Of a stretch of 21,494 nucleotides of DNA, positions 18,201-21,494 are shown one piece after another. The notes under the pieces were generated by a model. The model was given only the letters and a program-made list of their open reading frames with translations, was not told the DNA's origin and ran no database searches. A program made the translations under genes and the position numbers. The stretch's first letter is position 1. The number at the start of each line of letters is the position of its first letter. The stretch covers positions 1-21,494 of the forward strand of contig JAYMTA010001153.1 of NCBI GenBank assembly GCA_036897625.1, in the 5' to 3' direction. Source of the DNA: Pelargonium cotyledonis (Eukaryota > Streptophyta > Magnoliopsida > Geraniales > Geraniaceae).

Positions 18201-20635
18201 GTTGTGCACTGAAAGCTCCTTTTTGCAGCTGAGTTGTAAGCTTGATACTGCTGACACTTGTTTTTCTTTCGGTGAGATTTTTTTTTTTTTTTTTGCACTA
18301 ACACGTCTAACAAACCTCTCAACTTTAGTAGCATAGATTTCCTTAAACTAAGTAGCGAAGTCCCCTCATAACAAGGATTCCACTATGGTTAATTCCTTGG
18401 CCTATTGCTTTCCTGACCGAATTGCCAAATTTTGAACTTGCAATTGTGAGTATTTATGCTTAAAGTTGTAGTTTCCTCTTTGTTTGACATGCTTACTGAC
18501 AATATTTTTTCACTCATCTTTTGGGTCATCAAATACTGCCAATTTGCTAAAATAACTACTGCCTACTTCATGCAAGTTGTGATGCTCTTTTTGTAGATAA
18601 GCAATGTAGAGTTAGTAGGATTGCACTAGCTTATCAACAATAAATAAGCATTTAAGATTTCAATTTTCAAAGAATGATACCTGAAGTTCTATTCATTTGA
18701 TGGCTACAAATAATCCCAATTCTTAACCTTACGTTAATGTTACAGGGTAGGTGTGGCCAGTTTTATTAGCTTATTAGTTCAAAAGGTTGGTGCAGATGTC
18801 AAACCCTTCACAAGCATGCTGTTGAGGCTAATATTTCCAGTTGTAAAGGAAGAGAAAAGTTTTGCAGCCAAACGTGCCTTTGCAAGTGCATGTGCCATAG
18901 TTTTGAAGTATGCAACTCCCTCTCAGGCCCAACAGTGTGTTGAGGACACAGCAGCTTTGCATACTGGTGATAGGAATGCACAAATTTCATGTGCCATTCT
19001 ATTGAAAAACTATTCATCCATGGCCTCGGACGTTGTTAGTGGATATCACAGTGAGATTGTACCAGTTATTTATGTTTCCAGGTATGAATCAAACTTCCTA
19101 ATGTGTCCTAAGCTCTATGTACCATTAAAAATATTTATTACAAGATAATCTTGTCATCCATACATTTAATATGAAACAAATGATATGCTGAGGATGCCTA
19201 AAACTTTATCTGCATATAAATTTGAAGTATCAAGAGTAAGAATTTCATTACAAACTTGAAATGAATTACTCTCAAGTATTTTATCAAAAAGTATGGTTAG
19301 TTCCTTCTTCAAAGAAAGACAAGTTGCCATAGAATAAACAGGAGATAAGTTGCAGAAAATAAAAGTTACATAGGACACAGGAAGAAAAGAAGTGGAGAAA
19401 AAATAAAAAAATAAATACTAGATCAAGGAAGCTGTTAATAGGAGCAGAGAGAAAATACTCAAATATCTAAGTACTTGAAGAGCTGATAGTAAGAACAAAA
19501 AAACTATTAAAATTGCACTAAATCATAAATTTCCCAGATATCTCTTTCTTTTCCGCATTACTTGTACTTTTCATGTGCTGGTGTTTTAGGTCCTCGATCT
19601 TCCTTGCCCTTACGTGGTTAAAAAACCATCCCTTGACATAGAACTATCATCAATGCCAAATTAGAACTGTTTTAAAGATATTATAAAGTGCAATCGTTTA
19701 AACTTCTATCAGAGTTATTGGTAATAAATGTCAGAAGACCAGATCACTTTTGAATCTCCAGCATTTTTTCCATTATATTCATTCATCACCTTACTTTCTT
19801 TTTCCATGTTTTTCATCTTCACATGGAAATTTCTGGTCAAAATTAACCGTGAACAAAAGTTAATTCCCTCAGAATTAACGTATTAATGTCCATGCAGATT
19901 TGAGGATGACAAACAAATTTCTGGTCTATTTGAGGAATTGTGGGAAGATTGTACAAGTGGGGAACGGGTGACCCTGCAGTTGTACTTGGGAGAAATTGTG
20001 TCTCTTATTTGTGATGGCATTACATCATCATCGTGGGCAAGTAAAAGAAAAGTAAGCATTGTCTTTTCTTTTGTCTTTGTGCCTTTGAATTTAAGCTTTA
20101 AGGCATTAATTTTACAGTTCTTGCTCCACCAGTATTTATGATATACAATTTCTTCATTACTGTACCTTGTAGTCAGCACTGGCCATTAGCAAGCTTAGTG
20201 AAGTTTTGGGTGAATCATTGTCTAATTATCACGATGTCATGCTCAAATCTCTCATGAAAGAGCTACCTGGTCGTTTATGGGAGGTGAGTGGATCTGTTTT
20301 CAGCATTCTAAAAGCAATGTGACATACAAATTATATATTTGTTGAAAGTCCCACATGAATAAAATATGAAAGAAATGAGTTGCATTTAAAGGTGAAAGTG
20401 AAACACTACTATTACAAGAATCTTGTAACTTTGTGTATTTGATTATGTAAAATATTAAATGTTGCAGGGTAAGGATGCTCTTTTATATGCAGTAGGTTCT
20501 CTTTGTTCATCTTGCCATAAAGCAATTTGTGCCGTGGATCCTGCAACTCCAAATACTATTTTGAGCATGATATCTTCTGCTTGCACCAAGAAAGTTAAAA
20601 AATATCGTGAAGCAGCTTTCGTCTGTTTGGAGCAG
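1238..20635 (+). CDS. ECM29: ECM29-like proteasome adaptor/scaffold protein, 30 coding exons, 3' end outside window
   Basis: The product is a HEAT/ARM solenoid. In yeast and animals this family tethers the 20S core to the 19S regulatory particle and acts in proteasome quality control and stress response; the plant role is inferred from orthology. I joined 30 exons by matching the conserved plant ECM29 order: N-terminus with LLDRMLTRLALCDEPKL, then VLEILSHVNKRVKHHPEIGL, LKLMGPVILNGILKSLDG, RKEERCAGAVWLLSLTMYCG, YKELCNLANEMGQPDLIYKF, KRGAAFGFSKIAKQAGDAL and ISIAKGSPMWETLDLCIN. The result is 4803 nt, 1601 codons, no internal stop, and all introns GT-AG. The N-terminal third corresponds to the family's proteasome-stabiliser region (Pfam Ecm29 domain); the rest is HEAT-like helical repeats. 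No signal peptide or membrane segment is seen. The start is the first ATG after the TATA box. About 220 C-terminal residues are missing because the window ends inside intron 30. It has no neighbouring gene here. Identification is strong; a few exon edges are by-eye choices. Confidence 0.95.
1424..2499 (+). other. ECM29 intron 1 (1076 bp)
   Basis: GT-AG intron holding a retroposed fragment at 1995-2169. Otherwise T-rich sequence with no gene seen. Confidence 0.85.
1995..2169 (+). mobile_element. Retroposed mRNA 3' end with poly(A) tail and 14-bp target-site duplication
   Basis: The 14-mer aagactcaatgctc occurs exactly at 1995-2008 and 2156-2169. Between them are 147 bp ending in an A-rich tail (about 2131-2155, interrupted by a few C, G and T). 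AATAAA lies at 2106-2111, about 20 nt before the tail, as in an mRNA 3' end. The duplication begins after TT in ttaagact, which fits an L1-type endonuclease nick (TT/AA). No pol III A or B box is seen, so a 5'-truncated processed transcript is favoured over a SINE. The source gene is not recognised. Confidence 0.72.
2500..2667 (+). CDS. ECM29: ECM29 exon 2 (residues 63-118)
   Basis: Acceptor ggcag, donor gtatgt, no split codon. It encodes VLEILSHVNKRVKHHPEIGL through AAPMVRN and IEMAFERVDEK. This is one of the most conserved ECM29 stretches and the best anchor for the family assignment. Confidence 0.96.
2796..2885 (+). CDS. ECM29: ECM29 exon 3 (residues 119-148)
   Basis: Acceptor ttatag, donor gtatgt, no split codon. 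Encodes EKEYMAPMLVANISKLPQQH and the helix DIILRIATK. Confidence 0.95.
2994..3278 (-). mobile_element. TRIM-like miniature LTR retroelement, non-coding
   Basis: Two direct repeats of about 69 bp (2994-3062 and about 3206-3278) share ttgatagttgaag/ctgatagttgaag cores and flank about 143 bp with no coding capacity. Read on the minus strand, the layout is that of an LTR element. The right repeat ends in CA at 3206, followed directly by tagtattagagc (3205-3194), which matches the initiator-tRNA-Met primer site TGGTATCAGAGC at 10 of 12 positions. A purine tract gtaagggggca (3073-3063) then precedes the TG that opens the left repeat at 3062. The outer ends are degraded and no target-site duplication is visible. 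This fits a terminal-repeat retrotransposon in miniature, moved in trans by another element's enzymes. Confidence 0.65.
3847..4244. repeat. Tandem duplication of about 195 bp in intron 3
   Basis: Copy 1 (3847-4041) and copy 2 (4052-4244) align end to end with an offset of 203-204 bp. I judge them about 85-90% identical by eye. Shared blocks include ccatattaacacatcatt, tatatcaacatcaacattta and tttacactgatgcattg. Divergence suggests an old duplication within the intron. No terminal repeats are seen. Confidence 0.85.
4370..4506 (+). CDS. ECM29: ECM29 exon 4 (residues 149-193, plus 2 nt of 194)
   Basis: Acceptor ttttag. The donor is taken as gtctgt at 4507, which gives a Gly-Gly junction into VCPPGLSVAQ. 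The next GT at 4511 looks stronger as a donor, but using it shifts exon 5 into an early stop, so 4507 is preferred. Confidence 0.9.
4586..4676 (+). CDS. ECM29: ECM29 exon 5 (residues 194-224)
   Basis: Acceptor ctgcag, donor gtaaaa. Completes a split Gly codon and encodes VCPPGLSVAQTNRIMGKHPL, ending LLIRK. Confidence 0.93.
4864..4946 (+). CDS. ECM29: ECM29 exon 6 (residues 225-251, plus 2 nt of 252)
   Basis: Acceptor gagcag, donor gtatat. Encodes LGILNVIEAMEMAPELIYP and YVAASVD, then two bases of a Cys codon. The following 109-bp intron is open in this frame, but retaining it would shift frame in exon 7. Confidence 0.93.
5056..5162 (+). CDS. ECM29: ECM29 exon 7 (residues 252-287, plus 1 nt of 288)
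   Basis: Encodes CQELVVKRGEELLKKK, then NLDDPVLIKRLFLLFN. The acceptor (tataaag) has a poor pyrimidine tract but is the only AG that keeps frame and homology. Donor gtatgg. Confidence 0.9.
5163..6762 (+). other. ECM29 intron 7 (1600 bp)
   Basis: GT-AG intron enlarged by a LINE relic centred on 5912-6130. The GC-richer part from about 5640 to 6340 may all be inserted, but only the core can be recognised. Confidence 0.8.
5912..6130 (+). mobile_element. Decayed LINE (non-LTR retrotransposon) reverse-transcriptase fragment
   Basis: From 5915 one frame reads AVEGLHLLLSRAESICLSKG, ending PLSHS. After a one-base frame slip near 6012 the reading continues QLADDAILFVKAS and, past a stop at 6061, RRVRHCFELISGLKISF. 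The order AVEGL, SH-Q-ADD, CFE-SGLKI is that of the palm of plant L1-type reverse transcriptases, with LADD in place of the usual FADD. One frameshift and at least one stop show it is dead. Neither element end nor a poly(A) tail can be placed. Confidence 0.75.
6763..6915 (+). CDS. ECM29: ECM29 exon 8 (residues 288-338, plus 1 nt of 339)
   Basis: Acceptor tgacag, donor gtatgc. Encodes ENIGPESRVNPGSFALKAKL through SFPLTLQCIFGCIY. Confidence 0.94.
6916..7420 (+). other. ECM29 intron 8 (505 bp)
   Basis: T-rich GT-AG intron. No repeat, element or gene seen. Confidence 0.85.
7421..7485 (+). CDS. ECM29: ECM29 exon 9 (residues 339-360)
   Basis: Acceptor tggcag, donor gtaagg. A short 65-nt exon encoding GSSTTSRLKQFGMEFTVWVF plus KH. 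Confidence 0.93.
7486..8502 (+). other. ECM29 intron 9 (1017 bp)
   Basis: GT-AG intron with poly-T tracts. A GC-richer part (about 7930-8130) is open in one frame but resembles no protein I know. Confidence 0.8.
8503..8590 (+). CDS. ECM29: ECM29 exon 10 (residues 361-389, plus 1 nt of 390)
   Basis: Acceptor gtgcag, donor gtctac. Encodes AKIDQLKLMGPVILNGILKS, a near-invariant plant ECM29 segment, followed by LDGYSNSES. Confidence 0.94.
8705..8783 (+). CDS. ECM29: ECM29 exon 11 (residues 390-415, plus 2 nt of 416)
   Basis: Acceptor acccag, donor gttcat. Encodes DAVARDSKTFAFQAIGLLAQ and RMPQLF, a HEAT-like helix pair. Confidence 0.93.
8869..8977 (+). CDS. ECM29: ECM29 exon 12 (residues 416-452)
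   Basis: Acceptor tctcag after a good T-rich tract, donor gtatac. Encodes RDKIDMAVRLFDALKVEAQS and ends NCLVAAYK. Confidence 0.94.
9190..9389. mobile_element. MITE-like element with 53-bp terminal inverted repeats
   Basis: The left arm (9190-9242) and the reverse complement of the right arm (9389-9337) align without gaps at 42 of 53 positions. Both start attagaga and share ccgtaga, ttaatggttga and actc. About 94 bp of GC-richer sequence, containing ggatcc, lies between them, with no coding capacity. No convincing target-site duplication is visible, so the superfamily is unassigned. TIRs this long suggest a Mutator-like or fold-back MITE. Confidence 0.7.
9701..9728. repeat. Perfect 10-bp hairpin
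   Basis: The arms ccgacactct (9701-9710) and agagtgtcgg (9719-9728) are exactly complementary around an 8-nt loop. The stem is GC-richer than the A/T-rich surroundings. It may be a leftover transposon end; no function is evident. Confidence 0.7.
10629..10688 (+). CDS. ECM29: ECM29 exon 13 (residues 453-472)
   Basis: The smallest exon (60 nt), following the largest intron (1651 bp). Acceptor tcatag, donor gtatta. Encodes EAPPTILKDLETLILKNSQA. Its length is a multiple of three, so skipping it would not shift frame. Confidence 0.92.
10796..10914 (+). CDS. ECM29: ECM29 exon 14 (residues 473-511, plus 2 nt of 512)
   Basis: Acceptor accag, donor gtaact. Encodes EQVEVRFSAVRWATSLYDLQ, HCPSRYICIL and FKLDI. 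Confidence 0.94.
11777..12028 (+). mobile_element. Second TRIM-like miniature LTR element
   Basis: Two direct repeats of about 90-97 bp (11777-11866 and about 11932-12028) share tggtgttt-atactagttg-gccc and the following ttg or tgatagc-ta-g blocks. The left repeat opens with TG and closes with CA. Directly after it, tggtattaggga (11867-11878) matches the initiator-tRNA-Met primer site at 9 of 12 positions. The internal part is only about 65 bp and non-coding. The polypurine tract is unclear and no target-site duplication is seen. It differs in sequence from the intron 3 element. Confidence 0.6.
12211..12244 (+). repeat. (TC)17 microsatellite forming the intron 14 polypyrimidine tract
   Basis: 34 nt of pure TC repeat end 10 nt before the exon 15 boundary, with aaatacacag between. 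It occupies the position of the U2AF-binding pyrimidine tract. Confidence 0.9.
12255..12636 (+). CDS. ECM29: ECM29 exon 15 (residues 512-639)
   Basis: The longest exon (382 nt). Its acceptor (acacag) follows a (TC)17 tract almost directly. Encodes REMALEGLCLVKDEG, QQPKLLDSTEMREQKLIFPS, MIKFLLKCFE and MCLLLEHAMAFEGSVELHAD. Donor gttggt. Confidence 0.95.
12731..12915 (+). CDS. ECM29: ECM29 exon 16 (residues 640-700, plus 2 nt of 701)
   Basis: Acceptor ttatag, donor gtttgt. Encodes the HEAT-like stretch KITWLKRLLSHVDLQTRESA, then ARLLGLASSAL. Confidence 0.94.
13026..13098 (+). CDS. ECM29: ECM29 exon 17 (residues 701-725)
   Basis: Acceptor aatcag, donor gtatga. Encodes RFEEQHGVLCAIGYVAADCI, then SRTSV. 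Confidence 0.93.
13099..13581 (+). other. ECM29 intron 17 (483 bp)
   Basis: AT-rich GT-AG intron. No element or gene seen. Confidence 0.85.
13582..13732 (+). CDS. ECM29: ECM29 exon 18 (residues 726-775, plus 1 nt of 776)
   Basis: Acceptor atccag, donor gtaata. Encodes ITDMTFQNILRCLIDVV and the repeat helix LASVAMQALGHIGLRAPLPL. Confidence 0.94.
13819..13988 (+). CDS. ECM29: ECM29 exon 19 (residues 776-832)
   Basis: Acceptor ttacag, donor gtgggt. Encodes LREKLSKLLSGDDIKAIQKI and VISLGHIC, then a Ser-rich turn and LIFSLCRSK. Confidence 0.95.
14133..14483 (+). CDS. ECM29: ECM29 exon 20 (residues 833-949)
   Basis: Acceptor tatag, donor gtattg. Begins VEDILFAAGEALSFLWGGVP. A hydrophilic loop (about residues 870-890) follows, then RKEERCAGAVWLLSLTMYCG. 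That motif is highly conserved in the family. Confidence 0.96.
14484..15607 (+). other. ECM29 intron 20 (1124 bp)
   Basis: GT-AG intron carrying a Stowaway-type MITE (15150-15409). The rest is featureless AT-rich sequence. Confidence 0.85.
15150..15409 (+). mobile_element. Stowaway-type (Tc1/mariner) MITE
   Basis: The left end ctccctccgctccaaaatga is the classic Stowaway terminal sequence and follows a TA at 15148-15149. The right end ctcattttgggaca is its inverted counterpart, with the outer bases decayed to actga, before a TA at 15410-15411. Inside the left end the TIR-like block is repeated: tccaaaatgattgtcc near 15161, then tccaaaatgagtgtcc near 15196. A (TTAG)4 run lies at 15266-15281. 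It is about 260 bp and non-coding. Confidence 0.85.
15608..15775 (+). CDS. ECM29: ECM29 exon 21 (residues 950-1005)
   Basis: Acceptor tgtag, donor gtaagt. Encodes EAFSHLLGEQNELTQELASQ, GMSIVYDIGD and ends with the basic patch GKRKRAIK. Confidence 0.95.
15886..16179 (+). CDS. ECM29: ECM29 exon 22 (residues 1006-1103)
   Basis: Acceptor aaacag, donor gtatgc. Encodes the most conserved part of the protein: EVFQEGTIGES, YKELCNLANEMGQPDLIYKF, KRGAAFGFSKIAKQAGDAL and RYQYDPDKNVQ. This block is shared with fungal and animal ECM29 proteins. Confidence 0.97.
16431..16607 (+). CDS. ECM29: ECM29 exon 23 (residues 1104-1162)
   Basis: Acceptor tttcag, donor gtgatg. Encodes DAMAHIWKSLI, LLIQCGSRLWRSREASCLAL and ADIIQGRKFDQ. 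Confidence 0.96.
16608..17167 (+). other. ECM29 intron 23 (560 bp)
   Basis: GT-AG intron with no element seen. Positions 16862-17167 are open in the frame of exon 24, apparently by chance: a stop at 16632 blocks read-through from exon 23. Confidence 0.8.
17168..17431 (+). CDS. ECM29: ECM29 exon 24 (residues 1163-1250)
   Basis: Acceptor atgcag, donor gtatgg. Encodes VGKHLKRIWTAAFRAMDDIK, ETVRNSGDKLCRSI and VDSIRKASIGVVMKLAK. About 300 bp of intron upstream happen to be open in the same frame, but exon 23 cannot reach them in frame, so the exon starts at 17168. Confidence 0.95.
17539..17637 (+). CDS. ECM29: ECM29 exon 25 (residues 1251-1283)
   Basis: Acceptor ctacag, donor gtttga. Encodes GAGIAIRPHLSDLVCCMLES and LSSLEDQGLNYVE. 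Confidence 0.95.
17720..17904 (+). CDS. ECM29: ECM29 exon 26 (residues 1284-1344, plus 2 nt of 1345)
   Basis: Acceptor ttctag, donor gttagt. Encodes LHAANAGIQTEKLENLR and ISIAKGSPMWETLDLCIN, then LIPRLAQLVRSGVGLNT. Confidence 0.96.
17905..18745 (+). other. ECM29 intron 26 (841 bp)
   Basis: GT-AG intron with a T17 run at 18278-18294. No element or gene recognised. Confidence 0.85.
18746..19081 (+). CDS. ECM29: ECM29 exon 27 (residues 1345-1456, plus 2 nt of 1457)
   Basis: Acceptor ttacag, donor gtatga. Encodes RVGVASFISLLVQKVGADVK, MLLRLIFPVVKEEKS, KRAFASACAIVLKYATPSQA and HSEIVPVIYVS. Confidence 0.95.
19082..19897 (+). other. ECM29 intron 27 (816 bp)
   Basis: GT-AG intron, A-rich in the middle. 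No element or gene recognised. Confidence 0.85.
19898..20051 (+). CDS. ECM29: ECM29 exon 28 (residues 1457-1508)
   Basis: Acceptor atgcag, donor gtaagc. Encodes RFEDDKQISGLFEELWEDCT, SGERVTLQLYLGEIV and SSSWASKRK. Confidence 0.95.
20173..20283 (+). CDS. ECM29: ECM29 exon 29 (residues 1509-1545)
   Basis: Acceptor ttgtag, donor gtgagt. Encodes SALAISKLSEVLGESLSNYH, then KELPGRLWE. Confidence 0.94.
20468..20635 (+). CDS. ECM29: ECM29 exon 30 (residues 1546-1601), last exon visible
   Basis: Acceptor ttgcag, donor gtaatg. Encodes GKDALLYAVGSLCSSCHKAI and ends KKVKKYREAAFVCLEQ. The good donor and phase 0 end imply a further exon, but none is seen before the window ends. Confidence 0.94.
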
Positions 20636-21494
20636 GTAATGTTCTTAATGGTTTTGGAATATTCTTGAAAATTTTTTTTTTCCTATAAGAATATCGGATA
20701 ATTAAAATATTGAGCTTTTCTTAATTTAGGAAAAATCCCAAATTTTTGGCTTCTCATCCTTTTCTTGTTGGCCCCAATGCTCCTTTTTAAGGATTTTTAG
20801 TTTTCCCTATATGTGAAAGTAGAAGAATAGAATTATGTATTTACTTAATAGTGATCACACACTTGTACGTGAACAATAGCAGAAAAATAGGTAACTACTA
20901 ATGTACAATTGTGTTTCCTAACTTTGCACATGAAGTGGCCGAAAACCTTCGATCAACCACCTCAAAGTATTTGGAAGCATCTGCTACTCTCAGATTCCAA
21001 AAGTGAAGCGGACAAAGCTCGATGTCTCCAGCGAGAGATGTATTTTCGTGGGCTACAGCACGATGAGCAAAGGCTACAGAATTTTTAGCCTCGAGAAAAA
21101 TCAAGTCATCATCAGCCGAGATATCCAAGTTGATGAAAACACCTCATGGAACTGGGAAGAGAACAAAGTTGAAAAGAAATCCTTTTCGATCAACGTCAGT
21201 CCGATCACAACAAATGAAGAAAAAGAAGACGAAGAAGAATACGAGCCAACCTCACCAGTAGCAATAACACCATCGCCAACCTCAACAACACCGAGCTCAC
21301 CAAGCTTATCAAACTCAACTCCAAGGAGATACAAATCTTTGAACGATATCTATGCAACATGCAATTATTGTTCAATTGAGTCTGAAAACTTTGATGTAGC
21401 AATCCAAGAAGAAGAATGAAGAAAAGCGATGAAGGAGGAAATTCAAGTGATAAAGAAGAACAACACTTGGGAGCTCGTCGATAAGCCAAGAGAC
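20636..21494 (+). other. ECM29 intron 30 (5' part; continues past the window)
   Basis: Starts with donor gtaatg. Its first ~300 bp are AT-rich and featureless; from about 20934 the sequence is a copia retrotransposon fragment. No acceptor or downstream ECM29 exon is seen. Confidence 0.75.
20934..21494 (+). mobile_element. Ty1/copia retrotransposon pol fragment (end of integrase to start of reverse transcriptase), broken
   Basis: From 20934 one frame is open for 161 codons. It starts SGRKPSINHLKVFGSI and continues KRTKLDVSSERCIFVGYS, SKGYRIF and VIISRDIQVDE. This is the C-terminal part of copia integrase (to about 21175). An acidic, then Pro/Ser/Thr-rich linker follows, rich in EEKEDEEE and TPSPTSTTPSSP. 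After a TGA at 21417-21419 the same frame continues into the first residues of the reverse transcriptase region (AMKEEIQVIKKNNTWELV) to the window edge. The frame is also closed just upstream by TGA at 20931. No LTR, primer site, gag or protease lies to the left, so the copy is 5' truncated as well as carrying stops. It lies in the same orientation as ECM29. GC and codon use are higher than in the surrounding intron. Confidence 0.88.

Noticed and set aside
20898..21489. Minus-strand frames opposite the copia fragment
   Set aside because: They mirror the repetitive acidic and Pro/Ser linker on the + strand and match no protein family.
1..21494. tRNA, rRNA, CRISPR or bacterial-type operon features
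   Set aside because: None seen. The tRNA-Met-like strings at 3194-3205 and 11867-11878 are LTR primer sites, not tRNA genes.

Overview
The window is nuclear DNA of a flowering plant, most likely a eudicot. It is AT-rich, its genes are split by GT-AG introns, and it carries plant-type transposable elements. Almost all of it (about 1.24 to 20.64 kb, + strand) is one large gene. This is the plant orthologue of ECM29 (ECPAS in animals), the HEAT/ARM-repeat proteasome adaptor and scaffold protein. I could place 30 coding exons by eye. They join to 4803 nt, or 1601 codons, with no stop and with phase kept at all 29 junctions. Plant ECM29 is about 1.8 thousand residues long, so the last roughly 220 residues and the 3' UTR lie beyond the right edge.

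Layout. Positions 1-990 are intergenic DNA with no gene I recognise. They include a short 30-bp-periodic motif near the left edge. Positions 1026-1237 hold the promoter and 5' leader: an ACGTGGC element, three TGGGCC/GGCCCA boxes, a TATA box at 1146 and an ATG-free leader. Exon 1 starts at 1238. Intron sizes are bimodal: about 80-250 bp for most, and about 0.5-1.65 kb for a dozen that have grown by insertions.

The large introns hold several elements. Intron 1 has a retroposed mRNA 3' end with a poly(A) tail and a 14-bp target-site duplication. Intron 3 has a miniature LTR element (TRIM-like) and a separate tandem duplication of about 195 bp. Intron 7 has a decayed LINE reverse-transcriptase fragment. 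Intron 12 has a long-TIR MITE-like element and a perfect hairpin. Intron 14 has a second TRIM-like element and a (TC)17 microsatellite that forms the polypyrimidine tract of its 3' splice site. Intron 20 has a Stowaway-type MITE. Intron 30 has a Ty1/copia pol fragment in sense orientation that runs off the right edge.

I see one host gene and no operon, RNA gene, CRISPR array or unusual multi-gene system. The points worth a second look are the promoter boxes, which fit the proteasome-regulon element, and the varied collection of elements that have enlarged an otherwise intact housekeeping gene. Whether the gene continues past the copia insertion cannot be seen here.
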